Assembly: GCF_003121295.1 (NCBI RefSeq)
Contig: NZ_PHNC01000035.1
Span: forward strand, 62,001-126,000
Reading direction: 5' to 3'
Length of the DNA stretch: 64,000 bases
From: Streptomyces orinoci
Lineage (GTDB): Bacteria > Actinomycetota > Actinomycetes > Streptomycetales > Streptomycetaceae
Notes under the pieces: generated by a model
Told to the model about the DNA's origin: nothing
Database searches by the model: none
Seen by the model: only the letters and a program-made list of their open reading frames with translations
In this document: positions 25,878 through 34,320 of the stretch, piece by piece
Layout: every line of letters begins with the position of its first letter
Position numbering within the stretch: position 1 is the first letter of the stretch
Translations under genes and position numbers: made by a program

Positions 25878-27565
25878 GAGAGTCCCTCCGCCATTGGGCC
25901 AAGGGCCAGGGCCGGGAAGTAGGTCAGGCCGGTGATGATCAGGATGGTGCCCACCAGCAGGCCGGCGAAGAGCGGCTTCTCGGTGCGCAGGGTGCCCGCG
26001 GTCTCCGGCACCGGCTGCTGCTCGGCGAGCGAGCCGGCCAGCGCCAGGACAAAGACCATGGGCAGGAAGCGGCCGAGCAGGATGGCCAGGCCGAGCGTGG
26101 TGTTGTACCAGGGGGTGTTGGCGTTCAGGCCGGCGAAGGCCGAGCCATTGTTGTTGGCCGCCGAGGTGAAGGCGTAGAGGACCTCGGAGAAGCCATGGGC
26201 GCCGCTGTGCAGCACCGAGCCGTCGGCCTTGTTGAGGATCTGTCCGGGCGGGCCGGACATCGCCATGGACACCGCGGTGAAGCCCAGCACCAGGGTCGGG
26301 GTGATCAGGATGTAGCAGGCGGCGAGCTTGATCTCCCGGGTGCCGATCTTCTTGCCCAGGTACTCCGGCGTACGGCCGACCATCAGGCCCGCGATGAACA
26401 CCGCGATGATGGCCATCACCAGCATTCCGTAGAGACCGGAGCCCACGCCGCCGGGGGCGATCTCGCCCAGCATCATGCCCAGCATGGCGATCCCGCCGCC
26501 CAGGCCGGTGAGCGAGGAGTGGCCCGCGTCCACCGCGCCGGTGGAGGTGAGGGTGGTGGCGGTGGCGAAGATCGACGAGCCGCCGATGCCGAACCGCTGC
26601 TCCTTGCCCTCCATGGCGCCGCCGGCCGCCTGCAGCGCGGCGCCGTGGTGGGCGAACTCGGTCCACATCATCAGGGCGGTGAAGCCGACCCAGATCAGCA
26701 CCATCGTGCCGAGGATCGCGTAGCCCTGCTTGACGTTGCCGACCATCTTGCCGAAGGTCCGGGTCAGCGCGAAGGGGATGACCAGGATCAGGAAGACCTC
26801 GAAGAGGTTGGTGAAGGCGTTGGGGTTCTCAAAGGGGTGGGCGGAGTTGGCGTTGAAGTAGCCGCCGCCGTTGGTGCCCAGCTCCTTGATGGCCTCCTGG
26901 GAGGCCACCGCGCCGCCGTTGACCTGCTGGGTGCCGCCGGTCAGCTGCCCGATCTCATGGATTCCGGCGAAGTTCTGGATGGCACCACAGGCCACCAGCA
27001 CCACGGCCGCGACCACCGAGAGGGGCAGCAGGATCCGGACGGTGCCGCGCACCAGGTCGGCCCAGAAGTTGCCCAGGTTGCTGGTACGGGACCGGGCGAA
27101 GCCCCGGACCAGGGCGATGGCCACCGCGATGCCCACCGCGGCGGAGACAAAGTTCTGCACCGCCAGGCCGAGCGTCTGGACCGCGTGGCCCATGGACTGC
27201 TCACCCGAGTAGGACTGCCAGTTGGTGTTGCCCACAAAGGACGCGGCGGTGTTGAAGGCCTGGTCCGGGCTGATGGAGTGGAAGCCGAGCGAGAGGCGGC
27301 CGGGCAGCGCGCCCTGGACCCGCTGGAGCAGGTAGAGCAGCAGCAGGCCGACCGCGGAGAAGGCCAGCACTCCGCGCAGATACGCGGGCCAGCGCATCTC
27401 GGCGTCCGGGTCGGCGCCTATCAGGCGGTAGATCCACTTCTCGGCGCGCAGGTGTTTCTTGGAGTCGTAGACACGGGCCATGTAGTCGCCCAGCGGGCGG
27501 TAGACCAGCGCCAGGGCCGCGAAGAGCGCGACGAACTGGAGGACTCCGGAAAGGACGGGGCTCAT
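25874..27565 (-). CDS. kdpA: K+-transporting ATPase subunit KdpA
   Basis: A 563-residue channel-like subunit of the SKT superfamily with ten membrane helices. Selectivity-filter-like segments are visible: FVGNTNWQ, ELGTNGGGYFNANS, and TSAANNNGSAFAG. ATG 27565 starts the conserved MSPVLSGVLQF; the longer upstream frame is noise. It overlaps kdpB by 4 bases and lies 8 bases after kdpF. Confidence 0.96.
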   Translation of the reverse strand: MSPVLSGVLQFVALFAALALVYRPLGDYMARVYDSKKHLRAEKWIYRLIGADPDAEMRWPAYLRGVLAFSAVGLLLLYLLQRVQGALPGRLSLGFHSISPDQAFNTAASFVGNTNWQSYSGEQSMGHAVQTLGLAVQNFVSAAVGIAVAIALVRGFARSRTSNLGNFWADLVRGTVRILLPLSVVAAVVLVACGAIQNFAGIHEIGQLTGGTQQVNGGAVASQEAIKELGTNGGGYFNANSAHPFENPNAFTNLFEVFLILVIPFALTRTFGKMVGNVKQGYAILGTMVLIWVGFTALMMWTEFAHHGAALQAAGGAMEGKEQRFGIGGSSIFATATTLTSTGAVDAGHSSLTGLGGGIAMLGMMLGEIAPGGVGSGLYGMLVMAIIAVFIAGLMVGRTPEYLGKKIGTREIKLAACYILITPTLVLGFTAVSMAMSGPPGQILNKADGSVLHSGAHGFSEVLYAFTSAANNNGSAFAGLNANTPWYNTTLGLAILLGRFLPMVFVLALAGSLAEQQPVPETAGTLRTEKPLFAGLLVGTILIITGLTYFPALALGPMAEGLS

Positions 27566-27573
27566 ATCTGTGC

Positions 27574-27663
27574 TCAGAACCTCTCCGGGAAAACGAGGGC
27601 GAGGATCAAGTAGCCCAGCAGGGCGACGGCCACGACCAGGCCGACCACGTTCTCGGTGCTCAC
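27574..27663 (-). CDS. kdpF: K+-transporting ATPase small subunit KdpF
   Basis: A 29-residue single-span membrane peptide (VVGLVVAVALLGYLILALVF flanked by charged ends), the size and pattern of KdpF, which binds lipid-side to KdpA and stabilises the complex. GTG 27663 overlaps the stop of the preceding small ORF as GTGA, and kdpA begins 8 bases after its stop. Confidence 0.9.
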   Translation of the reverse strand: MSTENVVGLVVAVALLGYLILALVFPERF

Positions 27664-27743
27664 AGCTTCGCCACCCCCTTGGCGACGAGGACCACCAGCG
27701 CGAAGACCGCGACAGTGGTGGCGACGAAGGCCACGTCGGCCAT
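27660..27743 (-). CDS. 27-residue membrane peptide upstream of kdpF
   Basis: A 28-codon frame from ATG 27743 encodes one hydrophobic segment (VAFVATTVAVFALVVLVAKG) ending in KL. AGGAG stands 6 bases before the ATG, a strong ribosome site, and its stop overlaps the kdpF start as GTGA, so it is very likely translated and is the first cistron of the kdp operon. It is distinct from KdpF, which follows. Function unknown; it may be a second small Kdp subunit or a translational leader. Confidence 0.75.
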   Translation of the reverse strand: MADVAFVATTVAVFALVVLVAKGVAKL

Positions 27744-27890
27744 CGCATGCTCCTAGAGGTTCGGATATGAACGGACCCCTAGAGGAAACCGCCCGCTCCC
27801 GCGCATTCGTAGTCCGTTGACGCCTCCCTTACGGCCATTAGCGCCTCCTTGACGAGACTCTTACGCAGGCGCCCTGGACCTGCGAAAACG
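27744..27890 (-). promoter_or_regulatory. kdp operon promoter region with direct repeats
   Basis: Upstream of the first kdp cistron lie similar elements: CGCCTCCCTTACG at 27821, CGCCTCCTTGACG at 27842 (21 bases apart, two helical turns) and GACTCTTACG at 27856. Direct repeats at helical spacing are typical of OmpR/KdpE-family binding sites. No obvious -10 can be fixed. KdpE binding is inference. Confidence 0.4.
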
Positions 27891-27931
27891 CCGTTGGGCC
27901 GGAACCCCGGGAAGGGGTTCCGGCCCAACGG
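27891..27931 (-). terminator. Terminator after DUF3710 gene
   Basis: 18-base perfect inverted repeat (CCGTTGGGCCGGAACCCC and its complement) with a 5-base loop, 33 bases past the DUF3710 stop. It insulates the kdp promoter from the upstream operon. Confidence 0.88.
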
Positions 27932-27964
27932 AACGATGGAATCCAGCCGCCTGAGCGGCCGGAA

Positions 27965-28726
27965 TCAGCGCACCTCGGAGATCTCCGGGCCGCGCTGCAG
28001 GCGCTCCACACCACCGGCGAACCGCGAGGTCTGGCCATCCTCCTGGATGCCCTCGGCGACCATCTGCGCGTCCTCCGGCAGCTTGAGCACGATCGGGTCG
28101 CGGGGAGCCATCGGGCCCTCGCCCCGGACCACCACGGTGTCCCGGAAGATCTGCTCCAGCAGCCCGGCGGTCTGCGGCTGCACCGCGCCCTGCCCGGAGA
28201 TCACTCCGCGCAGGAACCAGCGCGGGCCGTCACAGCCGACGAAGCGCACCAGCTGCACCCCATTGGTGCCGTCCGGCAGCGCCACCGGGACCTGCGCCCG
28301 CAGCTCCCAGCCCAGCGGGCCCTCGACCTCGTCCACCACACCGCCCTGCTGGGTGATGCCGGTGGCAATCTCCTCCCGCACCTCGGACCAGATGCCCTCG
28401 CGCTTGGGCGCGGCGAATGCCTGCAGCTGCACGGCACTGTCACGCAGCACCACGGTCGCGGCGACGATGGCGTCACCGGCGACCTCGACCCGCAGCTCCA
28501 TGCCCTCGACCCCGGGCACGAACAGGCCGCCCAGGTCCACCCGGCCCTCGGCGGGCTCCCGGACCTCGGAGACGTCCCACGGCCCGTCGGGACGCGGCTC
28601 CGGCTCCAGCCGGACCCGCTCGGCCTCGGCGTCCGCTGCGGACCCCTCGCCCTCAACGGGCTCTTCGGAGATCACGTCGTCGATCCGATCGACGGCGTCC
28701 TCGCGCTTGCGGCGACGACCGAACAC
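27965..28726 (-). CDS. DUF3710 domain protein
   Basis: A 253-residue soluble protein. A short basic N-terminus (MFGRRRKRED) and an acidic stretch precede the DUF3710 domain (about 50-235), which includes GPWDVSEV, a GLFVPG turn, and WFLRGVISGQGA. Function is not established, but the gene is constantly linked to dut in actinobacteria (Rv2696c in M. tuberculosis, from memory). It starts one base after the dut stop. A hairpin terminator follows. Confidence 0.9.
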   Translation of the reverse strand: MFGRRRKREDAVDRIDDVISEEPVEGEGSAADAEAERVRLEPEPRPDGPWDVSEVREPAEGRVDLGGLFVPGVEGMELRVEVAGDAIVAATVVLRDSAVQLQAFAAPKREGIWSEVREEIATGITQQGGVVDEVEGPLGWELRAQVPVALPDGTNGVQLVRFVGCDGPRWFLRGVISGQGAVQPQTAGLLEQIFRDTVVVRGEGPMAPRDPIVLKLPEDAQMVAEGIQEDGQTSRFAGGVERLQRGPEISEVR

Positions 28727-28727
28727 G

Positions 28728-29219
28728 TCACTGTCCTTCCCGGTCGGCTACGACCGAAGCGAATCCATGCCCCACGGCAGCGTGGCCACCGGTGGACCCG
28801 AAGCCCCCATCACCCCGCGCCGAGCCGGGAAGCTCCGCCACCTCATGGAAGCGGACCTTCTCGACCTGCTGGACAACCAACTGGGCGATGCGGTCGAACC
28901 TCTCGAACCGCACGGTCTCCCGTGGGTCCAGATTGACCACAATCACCTTGATCTCTCCACGGTACCCGGCATCGATGGTCCCCGGGGCATTCACCATGGA
29001 GACCCCGCACCGGGCGGCAAGCCCCGAACGCGGATGCACAAAGGCCGCATACCCATCGGGCAGCGCAATCGACACTCCGGTGGGCAGCACCAGCCGCTCC
29101 CCCGGCGCCAGCTCGGCCGCCTCGGTGGTCACCAGGTCACAGCCGGCGTCCCCGGGGTGCCCGTACGAGGGCAGCGGCACCTCCGGGTCCACCCGGCGGA
29201 TCAGCACGTCAACAGGCAT
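28728..29219 (-). CDS. dut: Deoxyuridine 5'-triphosphate nucleotidohydrolase (dUTPase)
   Basis: A 163-residue trimeric dUTPase with all five motifs in order: DAGCDL, HPRSGLA, GTIDAGYRGE (catalytic Asp), DRIAQLVVQ and the C-terminal Gly-rich RGDGGFGSTG. It hydrolyses dUTP to dUMP and PPi, keeping uracil out of DNA and feeding thymidylate synthesis. ATG overlaps the stop of the preceding thioesterase gene by one base (TGATG). Confidence 0.97.
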   Translation of the reverse strand: MPVDVLIRRVDPEVPLPSYGHPGDAGCDLVTTEAAELAPGERLVLPTGVSIALPDGYAAFVHPRSGLAARCGVSMVNAPGTIDAGYRGEIKVIVVNLDPRETVRFERFDRIAQLVVQQVEKVRFHEVAELPGSARGDGGFGSTGGHAAVGHGFASVVADREGQ

Positions 29220-29803
29220 CAGGGGTTCACCTCGAAAGCCCGGACCACCTTGACCTGGTCCGGATCGGCCAGCGCCGCCTGGATCTCGGCCGGGCGGCCG
29301 TTGTTCAGGAAGTGCTCCACCTTGACCTCGACGAACACCGCGTCGGCGCGCACCGCCACCGGGCCGTCGGGGCCGCCGATGCGGCCGGTGGCCGTGCAGT
29401 AGAGCTTGCGGCCGTGCACCGCCAGCGCCTCCGCCTCGAGGTGGAGCACGGTGTCCACCGGCACCGGCCGGATGAAGTCCGTCTCCAGCCGCCCGGTCAC
29501 CGCGATCACCCGGGTCAGCCAGTTCAGCGAGCCCAGCGTCTCGTCCAGCGCCGTGGCCAGCACTCCGCCGTGCGCCAGCCCGGGGGCACCCTGGTGGGCC
29601 TCCTTGACACGGAACTCGGCGGTGACGCTGACCCCCTCGCCGGCCCGCACCTCAAGGTGCAGGCCGTGCGGCACCGCGCCACCACAGCCGAAGCAGTGCT
29701 CATAGTGCGAACCGAGGGTCTCCCCCGGCGCGGGGGCCTCGGGATGCCGCACCGGTGGCCGGGCGTCACCCGGCGGTGTCAGCGCTGTCGTTCGTCCACT
29801 CAC
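29219..29803 (-). CDS. PaaI-family hot-dog thioesterase
   Basis: A 194-residue protein with a hot-dog fold. HCFGCG near residue 35 is a common Zn-like or structural motif in this subfamily, and HGGVLATALDETLGS is the PaaI active-site region with the catalytic Asp/Glu position. It probably hydrolyses an acyl-CoA. GTG 29803 is preferred because it precedes the first conserved residues; the upstream extension is basic and unconserved. It is the first gene of the thioesterase-dut-DUF3710 operon. Confidence 0.85.
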   Translation of the reverse strand: MSGRTTALTPPGDARPPVRHPEAPAPGETLGSHYEHCFGCGGAVPHGLHLEVRAGEGVSVTAEFRVKEAHQGAPGLAHGGVLATALDETLGSLNWLTRVIAVTGRLETDFIRPVPVDTVLHLEAEALAVHGRKLYCTATGRIGGPDGPVAVRADAVFVEVKVEHFLNNGRPAEIQAALADPDQVKVVRAFEVNP

Positions 29804-29862
29804 AGGGGCTGACCTTACCCGCGACGGCGGCACCCGGTCCCCTCCGTGCCAAGCTTGGGCAC

Positions 29863-30312
29863 ATGCAGCCTTACGAAGAACGCCTGACCGCACCCCGTTC
29901 CTGGTGGGTGATCGCGGCCGCGCTGGGGGTCGCCCTGGCGCTGGTCATGCTGCCGCTGGGCACCCTGCCCATGCTCGGCGGCCTGGCCGGCGGCGGCGCG
30001 CTGGCCGCGGTGGCGGTCAGTTCGTACGGCTCGGTACGGATCCGGGTGATCCCGGGCGCCCTGGTGGCGGGGGACGCCAAGATCCCGCTGGAGGCGCTGG
30101 GCGAGGTGGAGGTGCTGCACGGCGAGGAGGCCCGCGCCTGGCGCACCTACAAGGCGGACACCCGCGCCTTTATGCTGCTGCGCGGCTATATCCCCAGCGC
30201 GGTACGGATCGAGGTCACCGACCCCGAGGACCCGACGCCCTATCTCTACCTCTCCACCCGCCGGCCGGAACGGCTGGCCGCCGCGCTCAGCGGCGCGAAG
30301 CGCGCCCTTTAG
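29863..30312 (+). CDS. DUF3093 membrane protein
   Basis: A 149-residue protein: YEERLTAPRSWW start, two membrane helices (about 14-58) and a C-terminal beta-rich domain with RAWRTYKADTRAFMLLRGYIPSAV. The order dut - DUF3093 - DUF4193 matches M. tuberculosis Rv2697c-Rv2699c, from memory. Function unknown. Divergently transcribed from the thioesterase operon with about 60 bases between. Confidence 0.9.
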   Translation: MQPYEERLTAPRSWWVIAAALGVALALVMLPLGTLPMLGGLAGGGALAAVAVSSYGSVRIRVIPGALVAGDAKIPLEALGEVEVLHGEEARAWRTYKADTRAFMLLRGYIPSAVRIEVTDPEDPTPYLYLSTRRPERLAAALSGAKRAL

Positions 30313-30390
30313 GGGCGCGGGGCAGCTATTCGATATGCGGCTCCGCCGCGTGGGCGCGACCAGCCCCAGACGGCCCGCGCGCAACCCCGT
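30305..30390. repeat. Copy of a dispersed intergenic repeat
   Basis: Begins with TTTAGGGGCGCGGGGCAGC right after the DUF3093 stop and continues with ATATGCGGCTCCGCCGC and GGGCGCGACCAGCC. The same blocks recur at 52985-53075, and the front part at 41681-41967. It can fold into short hairpins and may act as a terminator between convergent genes. Confidence 0.7.
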
Positions 30391-30436
30391 GACCGAGGTA
30401 TGGGACCTCTCACCAAAGGCGCCGCACCCGGCGATA

Positions 30437-31165
30437 CTAAAGCTCTTCCCAGGCCACCTGGCGCCCGCGCAGATCAGCCCGGATCTTGTCGGCCAGCCGC
30501 TTGGTGTCCCGCCGGTTCATCACCGCGCCCACACTGGCGCCGATCATGAACGGGGTGAGGCTGGGCAGCCTGCGGAAGGTGCGCTTGAGCACCCGCTGGC
30601 GCAGCTCGCGGCGCATCTGCACGCCCAGCGCCACATTGACGGTGCTGGGCACGGTGACATCGATGCCTCGTTCGTCCGCCCAGGCCCGTACATAGGCCAT
30701 GGCCCGCTGCCGGGCATTGCCGGGCGGCCGCAGGCCGTAGACCTCGTGCAGCTCGGCGATCAGCTTGAGCTCCACCGCGGCGACACCGGTGATCTCGGCC
30801 GCCAGCTCGGCGGGCATGGCCGGCGGCACGGGCAGCATGGCCGCCGCACCCACCCCGGCCCCCACCGTGGAGGTGCCGTACATGGCTCCGGCGACCAGCT
30901 TGTCGGCCAGCTCTTCCGGGCCCAGGCCCGGGAACTGGCGGCGCAGGGTGGCCAGATCGCGCACCCGCACCCGTGGGGCGATGGCGATGATCCGGTCGGC
31001 CACCGCGGTCAGCCCCGCGCCCATCCCCCGTTTTCCCGCCCGTACCAGGCCGCGGCCGACCCCCGCGGCGAGCGAGGCCCTGCGGCCCCGCTCGGCGTGT
31101 GTGTCGGCCGCGGCACCGGGCACCGGCCCGGCCGGCCGTTTCCGGAACGGGTTCGAGCCTGCCAT
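30437..31165 (-). CDS. Conserved helical protein of unknown function (EcsC-like)
   Basis: A 242-residue protein, mainly helical, with a hydrophobic Ala/Gly-rich centre (TSTVGAGVGAAAMLPVPPAM followed by AELAAEITGVAAVELKLIAELHEVYGL) and a basic C-terminal half (MRRELRQRVLKRTFRRLPS). The central pattern resembles EcsC-type proteins, but this is a weak call. ATG 31165 follows CAAGGG; a TTG six codons upstream is also possible. It is 14 bases downstream of the DUF4193 gene, so the two form an operon. Confidence 0.7.
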   Translation of the reverse strand: MAGSNPFRKRPAGPVPGAAADTHAERGRRASLAAGVGRGLVRAGKRGMGAGLTAVADRIIAIAPRVRVRDLATLRRQFPGLGPEELADKLVAGAMYGTSTVGAGVGAAAMLPVPPAMPAELAAEITGVAAVELKLIAELHEVYGLRPPGNARQRAMAYVRAWADERGIDVTVPSTVNVALGVQMRRELRQRVLKRTFRRLPSLTPFMIGASVGAVMNRRDTKRLADKIRADLRGRQVAWEEL

Positions 31166-31179
31166 TGCAGACCCTTGCC

Positions 31180-31476
31180 TCAATCGCAGTCGCGGCAGAT
31201 CGGCTGACCGTTCTTCTCACGGGCCAGCTGGCTGCGGTGATGCACCAGGAAGCAGCTCATGCAGGTGAACTCGTCCGCCTGCTTGGGCAGGACCCGGACG
31301 GCCAGCTCCTCATTGGAGAGGTCCGCGCCGGGCAGCTCCATGCCCTCGGCGGCCTCGAAGTCATCCACGTCCACGGACGAAGCGGACTTGTCGTTCCTCC
31401 GGGCCTTCAGTTCTTCAAGGCTGTCGGAATCGACGTCGTCGTCGGTCTTGCGTGGGGTGTCGTAATCCGTTGCCAT
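31180..31476 (-). CDS. DUF4193 Zn-ribbon-like protein
   Basis: A 98-residue acidic protein typical of DUF4193: MATDYDTPR start, an acidic middle and a C-terminal CMSC and CRDC pair that could bind Zn. AGGGGGAGAG precedes ATG 31476. Function unknown; highly conserved in actinobacteria next to dut and suhB-type genes. Confidence 0.92.
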   Translation of the reverse strand: MATDYDTPRKTDDDVDSDSLEELKARRNDKSASSVDVDDFEAAEGMELPGADLSNEELAVRVLPKQADEFTCMSCFLVHHRSQLAREKNGQPICRDCD

Positions 31477-31705
31477 GTCGCTCTCCCCCTCTGGGTGTCT
31501 GCGGTATCTCCAGCGCACGTAACGCGTGAGAGGCCGGACTTGTGCCCGACCCGAGGCGGAGATTTTGCCTCACATCAAGGTCTGTTACTCAATCGACACC
31601 CAACCGCGCACCTGAAGAGGTGATCGCTGAAGGGTGGCGAACCGGACCGTCGCTGGTCCATTGCCGCGTGCGGCAGCGCCAATTCCTGTACTTCCCGTGA
31701 TCAGG

Positions 31706-31734
31706 ACCCCTGGAAACCCCCATTTTCCAGGGGT
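31706..31734. terminator. Terminator-like inverted repeat after cutS
   Basis: ACCCCTGGAAA at 31706 and its complement TTTCCAGGGGT ending at 31734, with a 7-base loop. It lies about 150 bases past the cutS stop and before the DUF4193 promoter. The rest of the 406-base gap (31477-31882) contains no convincing gene. Confidence 0.6.
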
Positions 31735-31783
31735 ACCGGCATTCCGTTCGATTACGGAGAGTGGATGGCCCAGAGCCATCGCA

Positions 31784-31797
31784 TGTGATCGATCACA
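31784..31797. promoter_or_regulatory. Perfect 14-bp palindrome, Crp-like GTG-N6-CAC
   Basis: TGTGATCGATCACA is a perfect palindrome that fits the GTG-N6-CAC core reported for Streptomyces Crp. It sits in the gap between cutS and the DUF4193 gene, roughly 310 bases upstream of the latter, so its target is not obvious. Confidence 0.4.
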
Positions 31798-31882
31798 CAC
31801 GACGACAGCACCGCCCGGACCGGGAAAATTCCTCCCAAAGCGAAGCGGTGCCGCCGTATTGTCGCAGACTTCCCGCGGCGTG

Positions 31883-33130
31883 TCAGGTCGGCAGTACCAC
31901 CCGCATCACCAGGCCGCCACCCTCCCTGGGCTCGGCGGTGATCCGCCCGCCGTGCGCCCGGGCCACCGAGCGCACAATGGACAGGCCCAGGCCCACGCCC
32001 TTGTCGCTGCCGGTGCGCTCGGTGCGCAGCCGTCTGAAGGGCTCGAAAATGTTGTCCACCTCATAGGCGGGGACCACCGGCCCGGTGTTCTCCACCACCA
32101 GCACCGCCTGGCCCGGCAGCGCCTGGGTGGTCACCTCCACCCAGCCGTCCGGCACGTTGTAGCGCACCGCGTTCTGCACCAGGTTGAGGGCGATCCGCTC
32201 CAGCAGCACACCATTGCCCTGCACCACCGCGGGCTGGCGGATGCCGCGCAGCTCCACACCCTTGTCCTGGGCCTCGGCCCGGGTCTGGTCCAGCGCCTGG
32301 GAGGCCACCTCGGCCAGGTCCACCGGCTTGCGGTCCACGATCTCGTTGTCACTGCGGGCGAGCAGCAGCAGGCCCTCCACCAGCTGTTCGCTGCGCTCAT
32401 TGGTGGCCAGCAGCGTCTTGCCCAGCTGCTGCAGCTCGGGCGAGGCCCCGGGATCGGAGAGGTGCACCTCCAGCAGCGTGCGGTTGATCGCCAGCGGGGT
32501 GCGCAGCTCATGCGAGGCGTTGGCCACAAAGCGCTGCTGGGCGGTGAAGGCACGCTCCAGCCGGTCCAGCATCTCGTCGAAGGTGTCCGAGAGCTCCTTG
32601 AACTCGTCGTCCGGGCCGCCCAGCTCGATGCGCCGGGTCAGATCGGTGGCGGCCACCCGGCGGGCGGTGCGGGTGATCTTGCCCAGCGGGGACAGCACCC
32701 GCCCGGCCATGGCGTAGCCGAAGGCGAAGGCGATCACGGCCAGCCCGACCAGGGCGAACAGCGAGCGGCGCAGCAGGCTGCCGAGGGCGGCGGCGCGCTG
32801 CTGGTCCATGCAGGACTTGATGAGGTGGGCCTTGTCGAAGCTGCCGTTCAGGGAATTGCAACTGGGATTGAGCCGCACCACAGTGTTGTCGCCGCTGATG
32901 GAGCTGATCGGCAGCAGGCTGCCCTGCCGCAGCGCGTCCGCCGCCAGCAGATAGATGATCGTCAGCAGCAGGACGCCGGCCATCAGGAACATCCCGCCGT
33001 AGAGCAGGGTGAGCCGTATCCGGATGGTGGGCCGCAGCCAGGGAAAGGGCCGCACCACCGGCTGCCGGGGGTCCCAGGCGGGTTTCGGCGGGGCGGGTGG
33101 CGCGGACGGCATGGGGGGTGTACCGGGCAT
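31883..33130 (-). CDS. cutS: Two-component sensor histidine kinase CutS
   Basis: A 415-residue sensor kinase. Two membrane helices (about 40-62 and 122-144) frame a short extracellular sensor domain with two Cys residues (NPSCNS and IKSCMD) that could form a disulfide. A HAMP segment, H-box SHELRTPLAI, and ATPase boxes NLVQNAVRYN and GVGLGLSIV follow. CutRS is a conserved Streptomyces system originally tied to copper and antibiotic production, later to protein-secretion stress. The gene lies 6 bases after cutR. Confidence 0.93.
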   Translation of the reverse strand: MPGTPPMPSAPPAPPKPAWDPRQPVVRPFPWLRPTIRIRLTLLYGGMFLMAGVLLLTIIYLLAADALRQGSLLPISSISGDNTVVRLNPSCNSLNGSFDKAHLIKSCMDQQRAAALGSLLRRSLFALVGLAVIAFAFGYAMAGRVLSPLGKITRTARRVAATDLTRRIELGGPDDEFKELSDTFDEMLDRLERAFTAQQRFVANASHELRTPLAINRTLLEVHLSDPGASPELQQLGKTLLATNERSEQLVEGLLLLARSDNEIVDRKPVDLAEVASQALDQTRAEAQDKGVELRGIRQPAVVQGNGVLLERIALNLVQNAVRYNVPDGWVEVTTQALPGQAVLVVENTGPVVPAYEVDNIFEPFRRLRTERTGSDKGVGLGLSIVRSVARAHGGRITAEPREGGGLVMRVVLPT

Positions 33131-33136
33131 CGGGGA

Positions 33137-33790
33137 TCAGATCCGGTATCCGGAGCCCGGCACGGTGATGATCACCGCGGGCTCGCCGAGCTTGCGGCGC
33201 AGGGTCATCACGGTGACCCGGACCACATTGGTGAAGGGGTCGGTGTTCTCGTCCCAGGCCTTCTCCAGCAGCTGCTCCGCGGAGACCACCGCGCCCTCGC
33301 TGCGCATCAGCACCTCCAGCACCGCGAACTCCTTGGGCGCCAGCTGCACCTCACGGCCGTCCCGGAACACCTCGCGACGGTTGGGATCGAGCCGGATGCC
33401 GGCCCGCTCCAGCACCGGCGGCAGGGCCACCGTGGTCCGCCGGCCCAGCGCCCGCACCCGGGCGGTCAGCTCGGTGAAGGCGAAGGGCTTGGGCAGATAG
33501 TCGTCGGCCCCCAGCTCCAGGCCCTCCACCCGGTCGCTGACATCGCCGGAGGCGGTGAGCATCAGCACCCGGGTGGGCATGCCCAGCTCGACCACCTTGC
33601 GGCAGACGTCGTCACCGTGCACCACCGGCAGGTCCCGGTCGAGAATGATGACGTCGTAGTCATTGACGGCGATGCGCTCCAGGGCCGCGGCGCCGTCGTA
33701 GACCACGTCGACGGCCATGGCTTCCCGGCGCAGCCCGGTCGCTACGGCATCGGCGAGCAGCTGCTCGTCCTCGACGACGAGTACGCGCAC
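33137..33790 (-). CDS. cutR: Two-component response regulator CutR
   Basis: A 217-residue OmpR-family regulator, the usual CutR length. The receiver domain has VEDEQLLADAV, the Asp in VIILDRDLPVVHG and YLPKPFAF; the winged helix ends with VPGSGYRI. GTG 33790 follows AAGGAAGGAC; an ATG further upstream only adds non-conserved residues. The 342-base gap before it (33791-34132) holds divergent promoter space for cutRS and the 55-aa gene, with no further gene seen. Confidence 0.93.
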   Translation of the reverse strand: MRVLVVEDEQLLADAVATGLRREAMAVDVVYDGAAALERIAVNDYDVIILDRDLPVVHGDDVCRKVVELGMPTRVLMLTASGDVSDRVEGLELGADDYLPKPFAFTELTARVRALGRRTTVALPPVLERAGIRLDPNRREVFRDGREVQLAPKEFAVLEVLMRSEGAVVSAEQLLEKAWDENTDPFTNVVRVTVMTLRRKLGEPAVIITVPGSGYRI

Positions 33791-34132
33791 GGCGTGGGTC
33801 CTTCCTTGATGTGCCTGGTGGGCAGGGGGTTTCGCCCGCTGTGGGCAGGCCGAACGGGCCCGGCGGGCCCCCTCCATCCTGCCTCCATGACCGGTAAACC
33901 GGCTGTAAGGGGTTGTAGATGGCCGGGAGGGGAGGGATCGCGGATTCTTCGCGGAGCCCAGGTTTCCGCCCGGCCGAGGGTGGGGAAGACGTCTGCACAC
34001 CCGCGATCACCTCCCTGTTGGAGCCGTACGCAGCCGCACGCCATGCCGCGGCGGTATGCCGGGGGCACAAAGGTGATCGTTTCGCCGTGGCACACCCCCG
34101 TGCCAACGACCCACGACGAGGGGGCGCAGCAC

Positions 34133-34300
34133 ATGGACGCGTTCACCGCTGGCATTCTGCAGCGCATAGAGACCACCAGGACCGATCTCGACCGGGCCCG
34201 CCGCAGCGGCGACGACTTTCTCGCCGAGGTGGAACAGGCCGAGCTGGACGACCTGCACCGGCTCGCCGCCGAGCACGGCGTCGAGGTCAGCGCCGCCTGA
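34133..34300 (+). CDS. Conserved 55-residue protein
   Basis: A small acidic helical protein (MDAFTAGILQRI, then DDFLAEVEQAELDDLHRLAAEHG). GAGGGGG lies about 9 bases before ATG 34133. The regular spacing of hydrophobic residues suggests a helical hairpin or coiled coil. Small proteins of this type occur next to cutR in Streptomyces; function is unknown. A perfect terminator hairpin follows. Confidence 0.8.
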   Translation: MDAFTAGILQRIETTRTDLDRARRSGDDFLAEVEQAELDDLHRLAAEHGVEVSAA

Positions 34301-34320
34301 CCCTTGACCCGCCTCGGCGA

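Noticed and set aside
18294..31476. tRNA or rRNA genes in the gaps
   Set aside because: No cloverleaf with a T-loop GTTCRA pattern or CCA-adjacent acceptor stem was seen in any gap.
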